Positions 54,194-61,796 of a stretch of DNA of 64,000 nucleotides are shown here, piece after piece. The stretch's first letter is position 1. Each line of letters begins with the position of its first letter. The translations under genes were made by a program, and so were the position numbers. The notes under the pieces were generated by a model, which was given only the letters and a program-made list of their open reading frames with translations, was not told the DNA's origin and searched no databases. Source of the stretch: JBDIAG01 sp963835085 (lineage in GTDB: Bacteria; Actinomycetota; Actinomycetes; Actinomycetales; CAWJMD01); assembly GCA_963835085.1 (NCBI GenBank), contig CAWIED010000001.1, positions 2,356,001 through 2,420,000 on the forward strand, given 5' to 3'.

Positions 54194-54801
54194 GACGACT
54201 TCACCTCAGCAGGGGGACGCGTGCTGCGTGCCTTCACTGAAACAGTGATGGGAGGGTCCAGACCTTTTAGCAGTGCGACGGCGGCCGCTCGCACGGTGGC
54301 TTCGATCGTGTCGCCTCCCGTGGTCTCGAGGTCGACCTGGACACCTGAGCGCACAGGCCAGGCACGCACGCTCAGCACACCAGGCACGTCGCGCAAGCCC
54401 ACTTCCACCAGCCGGCAGGCGTCGGCCCGCACCAGGTACACACCGGTTGCGGCCTTGACCCGGTAGGCCCGCTCCGGCCGCCGCCGACAGGCGGGCACGA
54501 ACACCACGATGGCAATGACCACCAGCGCGATACTGATCCACAGCATCAGCTGGCCCGCCTCGATTCCCTGGCCCTTCTCGAGGGCGCCACCGATCACCGC
54601 TGGGCCCGACGTGAACCCCCACCCGACGACGGCGTCGTAGATCGCCACCACCCCCGCGGCAAAGAGCAACAGCGCCAGCAGAATGGCGACCCAGGAGGCC
54701 GCGGCGAGTCCCTTGGGGCCTGGCCCGGGCGCCAGCGGCCCAGCGACGGACGCGGCAGCTGCGCCCGGGGGCTTGGCGAGCCTGACCTTGCGCGTGCTCA
54801 C
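54190..54801 (-). CDS. DUF6286-type membrane protein of the Asp23 cluster
   Basis: A 203-residue protein. After an Ala/Pro/Gly-rich start there are two membrane helices: AASWVAILLALLLFAAGVVAIYDAVV and LMLWISIALVVIAIVVFVPA. A cytoplasmic domain with AYRVKAATGVYLVRADACRLVEVGLRDVPGVLSVRAWPVRSG follows, resembling Asp23-type folds. Actinobacterial Asp23 operons regularly contain such a protein (DUF6286 in my recollection). Start and stop overlap both neighbours by 4 nt, so stoichiometric coexpression with Asp23 and AmaP is likely. A membrane anchor role is inferred. Confidence 0.78.
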   Translation of the reverse strand: MSTRKVRLAKPPGAAAASVAGPLAPGPGPKGLAAASWVAILLALLLFAAGVVAIYDAVVGWGFTSGPAVIGGALEKGQGIEAGQLMLWISIALVVIAIVVFVPACRRRPERAYRVKAATGVYLVRADACRLVEVGLRDVPGVLSVRAWPVRSGVQVDLETTGGDTIEATVRAAAVALLKGLDPPITVSVKARSTRPPAEVKSS

Positions 54802-55199
54802 TGAACGCTCCGATTCTGCTGGACCTCGTCCGGCGGCAGTACGGCCTCCACGGTGACGTCGACCGCGTCGACCGTCAGTCCGGTCAACTCACGCAGCCGA
54901 CTGGCCACCGTGTCTCGCACGGCCGCCGCCACCACTGGCAACGGGCTCGGCCATCGCGCCCCCACTTCCACGCTCACCCGCGTCCGGTCACCTGCGACGC
55001 GAGCCTGGGCGCGAGGCAGCCTACGGGCGTGCCAACCGCCTTCACCGGGCACGGTTCCGCTCACTTCGGCCGCCGCCAACCGGGCAATGCTCCTGACGAC
55101 CTGGTCGGCAATCGCCAGCCGGCCGCGCTTGCCCGCCTCTGGCAGGTCAGTATTCCCCGCGGACCTGGTGCCCGCGACGTGGGTGCCTCCCTCAGACAC
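54798..55199 (-). CDS. Asp23/Gls24 family envelope stress protein (B)
   Basis: A 133-residue Asp23-like protein starting at GTG 55199, overlapping the end of the preceding small gene by 8 nt. After a Gly-rich start, the fold reads RLAIADQVVRSIARLAAAEVSG, VAGDRTRVSVEVGARWPSPLPVVAAAVRDTVASRLRELTGLTVDAVDVTVEAV with ordered strand-helix-strand spacing. Asp23 proteins bind AmaP and respond to cell-envelope stress. One of two clear Asp23 paralogues in the cluster, plus one shorter relative at 55704. Confidence 0.88.
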   Translation of the reverse strand: MSEGGTHVAGTRSAGNTDLPEAGKRGRLAIADQVVRSIARLAAAEVSGTVPGEGGWHARRLPRAQARVAGDRTRVSVEVGARWPSPLPVVAAAVRDTVASRLRELTGLTVDAVDVTVEAVLPPDEVQQNRSVQ

Positions 55200-55377
55200 G
55201 CCTACGACCCGAAGACTGGCCGAGGTGGCTCAGATCGAGTCGGCCCTCCAGAAAGGCGCCCACTCCCAAGCCGATCGCGCCGAGCACCGCCGTGATGAGA
55301 AAGCCCCAGAACCCTCCGGTGGCGGCGCCCAGGCCGAGTGCCAGGCCGGAGACGAGACCCGTGGTCGTCTTGTTCAT
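55192..55377 (-). CDS. Small DUF2273-like membrane protein
   Basis: A 61-residue protein starting MNKTTTGLVSGLALG at ATG 55377, eight bases after GGAGG. One or two short hydrophobic segments are present (GLVSGLALGLGAATGGFWGF; ITAVLGAIGLGVGAFLEG). The C-terminus is charged (RLDLSHLGQSSGRRRV). Small Gly-rich membrane proteins of this type (DUF2273) are standard members of Asp23/Amap operons in Gram-positives. It overlaps Asp23-B by 8 nt. Confidence 0.72.
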   Translation of the reverse strand: MNKTTTGLVSGLALGLGAATGGFWGFLITAVLGAIGLGVGAFLEGRLDLSHLGQSSGRRRV

Positions 55378-55419
55378 CGCTGTCCTCCTGCTGCTTTCTG
55401 CTGAAAAAACCATGGTGGT

Positions 55420-55707
55420 CTACAACTCGAAATAGCGACGTGAGCCGGGCATGCCCTTGGGCAATCTGGAGCGGAAGGTCCGCAGCCCTTGTTTCGACTG
55501 ACGCACCTGACGTTTCACCCGGCGACGCATCGTTGTCCAGCGCCGCGCCTGCGTCATCGTGGGCAGCGCGTATTGGGCGTCGACCTCGGCGAGGGCTGCG
55601 ATGAACTCGTCGGGATCGCCGCCGAGGTCAGGGTGATGGTGGCGGGCGACCCTTGCCCGGGCTGCTCGCCACCGCGCCCGCTCCTCCGGGTCGACAGGGC
55701 CGTTCAC
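55420..55707 (-). CDS. Small J-domain-like protein
   Basis: A 95-residue basic protein. The segment WRAARARVARHHHPDLGGDPDEFIAALAEVDAQY contains the HPD tripeptide and the following helix-III pattern of a DnaJ J-domain, but helix I is shortened and helix II is basic as expected for DnaK contact. The C-terminal half is Arg-rich (MRRRVKRQVRQSKQGLRTF) and probably membrane- or nucleic-acid-facing. It overlaps the preceding gene by 4 nt. A J-domain partner in an Asp23 cluster would link the envelope-stress complex to DnaK; this is inference. Confidence 0.68.
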   Translation of the reverse strand: MNGPVDPEERARWRAARARVARHHHPDLGGDPDEFIAALAEVDAQYALPTMTQARRWTTMRRRVKRQVRQSKQGLRTFRSRLPKGMPGSRRYFEL

Positions 55708-56042
55708 AAGTCCTCCCCCGTCACGGGCAGAGCATCCGGACCGGCAACATCGGCTACCATCACGTCCACCTGACCGCCCACGGCCGCACTTACCCGAGAC
55801 CTGATGAGCCGCACCGTGTTCGGGGCCGCAGCGCCCCAGGCGAGAACGATGGAGACCTCGGTGAGGCCACGGCCTTGGCGCACTCCCACCACCCGGCGGC
55901 CGGGAAGATAGGTCTTCACATCACCGAAGGCACCGGCGCTCAGGCCTGCCACTCCGGGAACGCTCGCGACGATGCGAGCGACCTCGTCGGCCGGGTCGTC
56001 CGGCCAGGTGCTCTCGGCATCCATCGCGTCGGCTCCGCTCAC
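55704..56042 (-). CDS. Short Asp23-like protein
   Basis: A 112-residue acidic protein. ARIVASVPGVAGLSAGAFGDVKTYLPGRRVVGV, VSIVLAWGAAAPNTVRLIRSRVSAAVGG and VDVMVADVAG reproduce the strand-helix-strand pattern of Asp23/Gls24 without the usual terminal extensions. It overlaps Asp23-A (56039-56042) and the J-domain gene (55704-55707) by 4 nt each. It probably assembles with the other Asp23 proteins. The family name is unknown to me; short relatives of this kind occur in actinobacterial Asp23 operons. Confidence 0.7.
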   Translation of the reverse strand: MSGADAMDAESTWPDDPADEVARIVASVPGVAGLSAGAFGDVKTYLPGRRVVGVRQGRGLTEVSIVLAWGAAAPNTVRLIRSRVSAAVGGQVDVMVADVAGPDALPVTGEDL

Positions 56043-56554
56043 TCCACTCGCGTGGGCCGGGTGGCGGGTTCGACGGAGTTCTCGTCCTCCGGAGAGTTCT
56101 CCTGCGGCAGATGCACGTCCTGCACATCGATGTTGACCTCGGTGACCTCAAGACCGGTCATCCGCTCGATGGACGTGATGACGTTACGCCGGATCGCTTC
56201 GGCCAGCTCTGCGATGGGCACGCCGTAGTCGGCCACTATCTGCAGATCGACGGCCGCCTGGCGTTCGCCGACCTCCACCGACACACCCTGGGTGTAATTG
56301 ACCCGAGCGCCGGGAATGCGCTCGCGGATAGCACCCACCGCACGAGCGGCACCGCCGCCGACGGCATACACCCCGGCAACGTCCTTGGTGGCGATGCCCG
56401 CGATCTTGGCCACCACCGAGTCGGCGATGGTGGTGCGGCCGTGTTGTGTGACCAGGGCCGAACTCTTGGGACTCGGCACGCTCCTGCTTGAGGACGATGG
56501 AGAAGCCGCGGCCGCCGAAGGGCCGACCACCGATTCGTCACTGCTGCTGGACAC
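56039..56554 (-). CDS. Asp23/Gls24 family envelope stress protein (A)
   Basis: A 171-residue protein. GTG 56554 is chosen because AGAGGAG lies seven bases upstream and the product starts VSSSSDESVVG; longer frames add unlikely Arg/Pro sequence. Residues ~50-150 are canonical: GRTTIADSVVAKIAGIATKDVAGVYAVGGG, VGERQAAVDLQIVADYGVPIAELAEAIRRNVITSIERMTGLEVTEVNIDVQDV. Asp23 proteins are abundant, alkaline- and envelope-stress-induced, and attach to the membrane through AmaP. It begins the tightly overlapping run of seven genes (56554 to 53606). Confidence 0.92.
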   Translation of the reverse strand: MSSSSDESVVGPSAAAASPSSSSRSVPSPKSSALVTQHGRTTIADSVVAKIAGIATKDVAGVYAVGGGAARAVGAIRERIPGARVNYTQGVSVEVGERQAAVDLQIVADYGVPIAELAEAIRRNVITSIERMTGLEVTEVNIDVQDVHLPQENSPEDENSVEPATRPTRVE

Positions 56555-56669
56555 AGGTCTCTCCTCTGGACGAGAAACTCCCGCCGCGTTCAGCGGGCTC
56601 TCTCGCAGTATGCCCGTTACCTGACGTATGCGCAGAGGGAGACGGCGCGCCGCGCGCGACCGATCGCGA

Positions 56670-57038
56670 TCACTCCTGCGAATGCGCCAGCCGGAGGATC
56701 TCGTCGGCCACCTCGGTGGCCGAGGAGTTGCGCGCGAGGGATCCATCGGCTGCGCCGGCGACCTCCGCCCGCTGCTGCCCACGACAGGTCAGGACGATGA
56801 TGCGTGCCTGCGGCACTGCGGCCCTGACTCGTGAGCAGGTGGCCGCACCCACCGGGTCACGGCGATCTGAGCCGACCAGCACCACGTCGGGACGAAGGTC
56901 GATGACGAGGTTGTCTCCGGCGTCGGCGTCGAGGCCACCCACGACCTCGATGCCGTCGGCCGCGCCGAGCACGAGCTCCAGGCCTCGCCGGCTCAGGTGC
57001 TGATCGTCCAACATGAGGACGCGCACCGTGGAATCCAT
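56670..57038 (-). CDS. Stand-alone degenerate receiver-domain protein
   Basis: A 122-residue protein with the fold of a response-regulator receiver: VRVLMLDDQHLSRRGLELVLG keeps the acidic pair D11-D12, and RIIVLTCRG keeps the Thr. The phospho-acceptor position is Gly56 (PDVVLVGSDRRDPV) rather than Asp, and the final Lys is Arg (SLARNSS). No output domain follows. It is therefore probably a phosphorylation-independent pseudo-receiver or a decayed regulator. It precedes the Asp23 run by 115 bp on the same strand, so it may sense or sequester something in envelope stress. Asp58 could act as an alternative acceptor. Confidence 0.72.
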   Translation of the reverse strand: MDSTVRVLMLDDQHLSRRGLELVLGAADGIEVVGGLDADAGDNLVIDLRPDVVLVGSDRRDPVGAATCSRVRAAVPQARIIVLTCRGQQRAEVAGAADGSLARNSSATEVADEILRLAHSQE

Positions 57039-57104
57039 CTTCGTTCCTCCCGAGACTCGTCTGTTCGCAGCTGGTTTCGCCCGGTTTCCGCGACTCTGCG
57101 CAGC

Positions 57105-57138
57105 AACCCGTGCCGTTCATACTGACACGGCACGGGTT
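57105..57138 (-). terminator. Inverted repeat between hpf and the pseudo-receiver gene
   Basis: AACCCGTGCCG (57105-57115) pairs with CGGCACGGGTT (57128-57138). CTCTGCG just outside on the left pairs with CGCAGAG outside on the right. It lies 66 bp past the hpf stop and is probably its terminator; no T-tract on the minus strand. Confidence 0.55.
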
Positions 57139-57203
57139 GACGCAGAGGGGTTTTCACCAAGGCGGATGTCATACGGTCAGTAGCCCTGGCTACACCGTCC
57201 GGC

Positions 57204-57818
57204 TCAGGCGGTCTCCTGCTCCTCCTCGTCGCTGTGGTCGAGGCGCAACACTCCGTAGCTCCAGCCGCGGCGGCGGTAGACGACGCTGGGCACACTCGAA
57301 CTGGCATCGACAAAGAGGTAGAAATCGTGACCGACGAGCTCCATCTGGTAGAGCGCGTCGTCGAGGCTCATCGGCGTTGCGGTGTGCACCTTCTCGCGCA
57401 CCTCAATGGGCGAGACCTCGGCGGCGTCTTCGGCGGGGACGTGATCTTCTGCCGCGAGCGCATCATCCGTGGCAGGCGCCGTGGCGCGCAGCGAGGTGGG
57501 GGTCTGCCGGCCGTGGTGCACCTTGCGCCGGTCGCGGGCGCGCCTGAGGCGTTCGAGGAGTTTCTCCTGCGCCACGTCAAGAGCTGCGTAGAGATCGTCG
57601 GCGCACGCCTCGGCCCGAATCACCGGGCCCCGGTCGCGCACGGTCAATTCCACGCGCTCACGCCGAGATGCCTGGCGTGGGTTGTGCTCGTGTGAAACCA
57701 ACACGTCGACACGCTGCGCGCGAGGAGCGAGCTGGGACACCTTCTCCAGTTTCTCCTCGGCCTGACGCCGGAAACGATCGCTGACGCTTGCGTGCCTGGC
57801 AGTGATGACGATGTCCAC
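57204..57818 (-). CDS. hpf: Long-form ribosome hibernation promoting factor
   Basis: A 204-residue long HPF. GTG 57818 is preferred to ATG 57839 because AGAGGAAG lies just upstream and VDIVITARHASVSDRF is the family start. The N-terminal domain (~1-100) has EKLEKVSQLAPRAQRVDVLVSHE and IRAEACADDLYAALDVAQEKLLERLRRARDRRK. A linker leads to the C-terminal dimerization domain (~140-195) IEVREKVHTATPMSLDDALYQMELVGHDFYLFVDA, VVYRRRGWSYGVLRL. It binds the ribosomal decoding site and drives 100S dimers in stationary phase. Located downstream of comF, as in mycobacteria. Confidence 0.95.
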   Translation of the reverse strand: MDIVITARHASVSDRFRRQAEEKLEKVSQLAPRAQRVDVLVSHEHNPRQASRRERVELTVRDRGPVIRAEACADDLYAALDVAQEKLLERLRRARDRRKVHHGRQTPTSLRATAPATDDALAAEDHVPAEDAAEVSPIEVREKVHTATPMSLDDALYQMELVGHDFYLFVDASSSVPSVVYRRRGWSYGVLRLDHSDEEEQETA

Positions 57819-58014
57819 TGGTGCTTCCTCTCGAACCATGGATCTGCTGATGATGAATCGAGTCGACCTGGCCTCGGGCCGAGGCGTCGTGAGCGCTGGG
57901 GGAAGTTCGCGAGCCTCACCTCCCGCCGGTGTTCAGCGGGGCCGCCCTGGTGGCGGGCAAACGCAGTGCAGTGTGGGCACTGGCGCGACGTGATTGGCGC
58001 TCCATAGACAAACG

Positions 58015-58782
58015 CTAGTCCTCCCGTCGCGTACCGGGAAGGTGTGGACTGCTGTGGCGGCGTGGCGTGGCCGCGACCGCGGCTACACCGACCACCTCGG
58101 CGCCGCTGCAGCGCAGCACACGCACGGCTTCGGCCATGGTTGCTCCGGTTGTGACGACGTCGTCCACGATCACCACCCTGGCACGATCGAGCCGACGCTC
58201 GCAGCGAAATCTGCCCGAAACGTTGTCGCGTCGTTGCTCGGCGCCCAGGCCCGACTGGTCTGCTACTCGACCTGCCTGCGAGAGCACCGGCTCGACCCGT
58301 ACGGCAAGGCCGCGCGCAGCCAGCCGTCTCGCCGCAAGCCCCGCGGCGCTGCCCACCACGTCAGAGCCTCGGCGCTTGACGGCCCGCGCCGCCGACGGCA
58401 CGGGCACGAGCGCCACAGAACTCCGCCCACCCAGCGTTGCACCGATGAGAGCCGTTGCGGCACGAGCCATTCCAGCACCCAGGACGACGGTGAGGTCAAC
58501 CCGTCGACGGTCTTTCCACGCGATCACCAAGTTCTGTACCGAGCCTTCATAGCGGGCCACGGCCCAGGCTTCGACGCCATCGAGCAGCGGAGACGGCGCC
58601 CCGGCGAGGCACCACACCGGCTGAGGCGTGGCCGTCAGCAAGGCACGGCACCGACGACAACAGGCCTCGTCAGGACGGCCGCAGCCGGCGCAGGCCAAGG
58701 GCAGCAGCACCGCCGAGACTTCGGCCAGGGCACGCCTCCAGGCTCCCGGCGGACTCAGGTGCCGCCCAAGGCTGTTCACCAT
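58015..58782 (-). CDS. comF: ComF-family phosphoribosyltransferase-like protein
   Basis: A 255-residue protein. A zinc-binding N-terminus CAGCGRPDEACCRRC (~31-46) is followed by the typical VARYEGSVQNLVIAWKDRRR segment. The type I phosphoribosyltransferase domain has VPVPSAARAVKRRGSDVV, DQSGLGAEQRRDNV and the PRPP loop VVIVDDVVTTGATM (~205-218). ComF is linked to DNA uptake in naturally competent bacteria but is widespread outside them, so competence cannot be concluded. It lies upstream of hpf on the same strand, the mycobacterial order. Confidence 0.92.
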   Translation of the reverse strand: MVNSLGRHLSPPGAWRRALAEVSAVLLPLACAGCGRPDEACCRRCRALLTATPQPVWCLAGAPSPLLDGVEAWAVARYEGSVQNLVIAWKDRRRVDLTVVLGAGMARAATALIGATLGGRSSVALVPVPSAARAVKRRGSDVVGSAAGLAARRLAARGLAVRVEPVLSQAGRVADQSGLGAEQRRDNVSGRFRCERRLDRARVVIVDDVVTTGATMAEAVRVLRCSGAEVVGVAAVAATPRRHSSPHLPGTRRED

Positions 58783-58936
58783 GGCGGATGCACCCCGACC
58801 GGCTTACTCATCACAGCTGACCTCCTCACCCGAGTCAGTCTGCGTGAGCCGGCACCGCCTCGGAGCGCCCCGGACCCAAGGTGTGCACAACCATCCAGAG
58901 TGACGGGTCTGTGGACACCGCGTGATGCTGGCGCCC

Positions 58937-59638
58937 TTACGAAGGCGGGAACCCGGCGACCCGCCGCAGGAACGCCTCCACCAGCACATGCGCACGCGCC
59001 GCGGAGCGGCCATCGGCGGCCAGGGCCTCGGCCAGTAGCGCCTCGGGGTCTAGCCCCTCCGCGATCGCCACCGCCGTGCCGCCGTCATCGAGCCAGCCCC
59101 GCAAGGTGCTGGAGAGAACTTCGGGGTGAAACTGAAGGGCGAGGTTGCGCCGCAGCACGAAGGCCTGCGACGACACGGCATTGCGGGCAATCTCGGTGGC
59201 ACCGGGCGGTAGCGTCCAGCAGTCGGAATGCCATTCGAACCATGGGCCCGATGCGACGAGGTCTTCGTCATCGCTGTCGATCTGACGGAAACCGATCTCG
59301 CTGCGTTCACTACGGCGCACCTGCCCGCCATGGACCGCCGCGAGCAACTGCCCACCGAAACAGACTCCGAGCACCGGAACCCCCTCCGCATCGACCCGGC
59401 GCAGCCACGCCTTCTCGGGTTCTACCCATGCGCTCACCGCCGGGTCGTACACGGCACGCGCCGAGCCGAGCACGACGACGACGTCAAAGCCTGCCGCGTC
59501 GGGCAGCCCCGGGTCGCTGCGATCGCCGTCGGACTGCGCGATCTTGTGCTCGACGAGCTGGAAGCCGTTGCGCTGCAGCGCTTCCCCCAACGGCCCGGGC
59601 GGCGAGGAGTGGTCGTGAACGATGACGAGGGCGCGCAC
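58937..59638 (-). CDS. Class I glutamine amidotransferase domain protein
   Basis: A 233-residue protein starting at GTG 59638 (VRALVIVHDHSS). The catalytic triad is visible as C93 in LGVCFGGQLLA and H171-x-E173 in FHPEV. VVVLGSARAVYDPAVSAWV is the oxyanion-side segment; WFEWHSDCWTLPPGATEIAR fits stand-alone GMP-synthase-like amidotransferases. No synthetase partner is nearby. Such proteins may hydrolyse gamma-glutamyl bonds or act as peptidases, so substrate is open. It is divergent from the reductase gene with 118 bp between starts. Confidence 0.9.
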   Translation of the reverse strand: MRALVIVHDHSSPPGPLGEALQRNGFQLVEHKIAQSDGDRSDPGLPDAAGFDVVVVLGSARAVYDPAVSAWVEPEKAWLRRVDAEGVPVLGVCFGGQLLAAVHGGQVRRSERSEIGFRQIDSDDEDLVASGPWFEWHSDCWTLPPGATEIARNAVSSQAFVLRRNLALQFHPEVLSSTLRGWLDDGGTAVAIAEGLDPEALLAEALAADGRSAARAHVLVEAFLRRVAGFPPS

Positions 59639-59756
59639 CCGTCCGAGGATAGTTCGACCTACAGGGTTGCGCGGCAACCCGACTCCCCATATCGTTTGGA
59701 CCCGAACGACCAACCCTGCCGGGCCTGCCAGGCCCCCGTCGCGGAGCGAGCCGCCC

Positions 59757-60722
59757 ATGCCCGAGACCCTCCTCAGAGAGGTGGAGACCGACCTCGTCGT
59801 TCGGTCGGTCGAGACCGTTGCCCATGACGTGGTGGCGCTCACCCTGGCCAGCCCCGATGGCGAGCGGCTGCCCGGCTGGACTCCGGGCGCCCACCTCGAC
59901 CTGATGCTCGACGACGATCTCGTGCGGCAGTACTCGCTGTGCGGATCGCCCGGCGACGATCACCTTTACCGCATCGCCGTCTTGCGAGCCCCCGACAGCC
60001 GAGGCGGTTCGGTACGCGTGCACGAGCAGCTGAAGGCCGGCTCCACGGTGCGGGTGCGCGGGCCGCGCAATCACTTCCCGTTGGCCCCGGCCCGGCGCTA
60101 CCTGTTCATCGCCGGCGGTATCGGCATCACCCCATTGCTGCCGATGATCGCCGAAGTGCATGCCCGGGGTGCGCAGTGGCAGCTCTGCTACGGAGGCCGC
60201 AGCGCCGACTCGATGGCCTTCACCGACGAGTTGATCGGCTACGGCGATCGCGTGCAGTTGGTGCCCGAAGACACAGCCGGCCGCCCCGATCTCGACCGGT
60301 TGCTCGGCGAGCCCGATGCCGACACCCTCGTCTACACCTGTGGGCCCGAGGGACTGTTGGCTGCGGTCGAAACCCGTTGTGAGAGCTGGCCGTCGGGCGC
60401 GTGCCACCTCGAGCGCTTCGCAGCCAAGGAAGCTGCGGCGCCCGCCGGCGGCGAGCGTTCGTTCGAGCTGGTGCTGGCGCGATCCGGGCTGACCGTGACC
60501 GTCCCCCCCGATCGCAGCGTGTTCGACGTGGTGCGTGCGGCCGGGGTCTCCGTCCTGGGTTCCTGCCTGGAGGGCATCTGCGGCACCTGCGAGACCGAGG
60601 TGCTGGACGGGGAGGTCGACCACCGCGACTCCGTGCTGTCGCCCGAAGAGCAGGAGAGCAACGAGACCATGATGATCTGCGTGTCACGGTGCCGTTCGGG
60701 GCGCCTGACGCTCGACCTGTGA
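59757..60722 (+). CDS. VanB/PDR-type oxygenase reductase
   Basis: A 321-residue phthalate-dioxygenase-reductase-like flavoprotein. The FMN motif is RQYSLCG (57-63), the NAD-binding part begins with GGIGITPLLPM (120-130), and YTCGPEGLL follows. The C-terminal plant-type ferredoxin domain has SCLEGICGTCETEV with Cys at the 4-2 spacing and a distal Cys in MMICVSRC. It passes electrons from NADH through FMN and [2Fe-2S] to a terminal oxygenase, here evidently the protein encoded 13 bp downstream. The start at ATG 59757 is the first Met of the conserved region. Confidence 0.92.
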   Translation: MPETLLREVETDLVVRSVETVAHDVVALTLASPDGERLPGWTPGAHLDLMLDDDLVRQYSLCGSPGDDHLYRIAVLRAPDSRGGSVRVHEQLKAGSTVRVRGPRNHFPLAPARRYLFIAGGIGITPLLPMIAEVHARGAQWQLCYGGRSADSMAFTDELIGYGDRVQLVPEDTAGRPDLDRLLGEPDADTLVYTCGPEGLLAAVETRCESWPSGACHLERFAAKEAAAPAGGERSFELVLARSGLTVTVPPDRSVFDVVRAAGVSVLGSCLEGICGTCETEVLDGEVDHRDSVLSPEEQESNETMMICVSRCRSGRLTLDL

Positions 60723-60735
60723 TGAGGCACCGTCG

Positions 60736-61743
60736 ATGAGCCTGACGATTCCCCGCAACTGTTGGTACGCAGCCGCCGCCAGCCCCGAGGTGGGGCGCAC
60801 ACTGCTCGCGCGACGCGTGCTGTCTCGGCCGCTCGTGCTCTACCGCACCGAGGCGGGCATGCCGGTGGCGCTGCACGACCGGTGCGTGCACCGCCCCTAC
60901 CCGCTCAGTCTGGGCCGGCTCGAGGGCGACACGGTGATCAGCGGCTACACCGGCTTTCAGTACGGTCCTGACGGAACACTGTTGCGCGTCCCGACCCAGC
61001 CCAACGTGCCGATCGGGGCAACGGTCGAGTCGTTCCCGGTGCACGACGACGGCTCGTTCGTCTGGGTGTGGCTCGGCGAACCGAGTCTGGCCGCACAGCG
61101 GCCAGCACCGCGTACGCCATGGCTGTCGGCACCCGGCTGGGCCACCTTCGGCGCGCAGTGGCAGACGTCGGCCGCCCTGCCGATGCTGCACGAGAACTTC
61201 GCCGACATCACCCACGTCGCCGTGGTGCACCCGGAGATCTCACCGCCCGTGTTGCGTTCTGCCCCACCACCGCTCACGGTCACGGTGTCGGAGACGACCG
61301 TCCGCTTCGAGCGCGACTACCCCCCGGCACCGCTGCCCGACTACCACGCGGCGGCCCTCGGCGTGAGTGCCGGCGACACGTACCCGCAGCACGAGGAGGG
61401 CGCGTTCATCAGTCCCGGCCTGTGGGTCGACCGCTGGGACGTCGACCTGGCTGGATCGTCGACGGCGACGTTCCGTTTCACGCACGCGCTGGCGCCGGTG
61501 GAGCCCAACGTGACCCGGCATTTCTGGCGGGTGTCGCGCAACTTCGCCACCGACGACGAGACCACTGAGCGGCTGCGCCCGATCTTCACCGAGTACTACC
61601 GCCGGGTGAAGGACATTCTCGAGGTCATGCAGACGGTCGTCGACACCGACGGCCCTCGCCGCGAGGTGGCGGTGGGTGCCGACGCGGCCGTGATCGCCGT
61701 CCGCCGGATCCTGCGCCGAATGGTGGCCGACGAGGTCGGCTGA
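60736..61743 (+). CDS. VanA-type ring-hydroxylating oxygenase homologue with half a Rieske site
   Basis: A 335-residue homologue of vanillate O-demethylase oxygenase subunits. The first Rieske pair is present (C50-V-H52-R), but the second, normally C-x-x-H in CGYHG, reads S69-G-Y-T72-G. The frame is intact around it. The mononuclear iron motif ENFADITHVAVVHPE is preserved. The neighbouring reductase keeps all its cluster ligands. Either the cluster is bound abnormally, or the enzyme has lost Rieske electron transfer, or the protein is recently inactivated. The natural substrate would be a methoxy-aromatic or similar acid if functional. Starts at ATG 60736, 13 bp after the reductase stop. Confidence 0.85.
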   Translation: MSLTIPRNCWYAAAASPEVGRTLLARRVLSRPLVLYRTEAGMPVALHDRCVHRPYPLSLGRLEGDTVISGYTGFQYGPDGTLLRVPTQPNVPIGATVESFPVHDDGSFVWVWLGEPSLAAQRPAPRTPWLSAPGWATFGAQWQTSAALPMLHENFADITHVAVVHPEISPPVLRSAPPPLTVTVSETTVRFERDYPPAPLPDYHAAALGVSAGDTYPQHEEGAFISPGLWVDRWDVDLAGSSTATFRFTHALAPVEPNVTRHFWRVSRNFATDDETTERLRPIFTEYYRRVKDILEVMQTVVDTDGPRREVAVGADAAVIAVRRILRRMVADEVG

Positions 61744-61796
61744 TCGTTATGACGGCACGACTGGTGTGACGATGCGCGAGTGCCGATAGTCATCAG

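Noticed and set aside
58015..58782. Natural competence locus
   Set aside because: ComF alone is widespread; no other com genes are present in the window.
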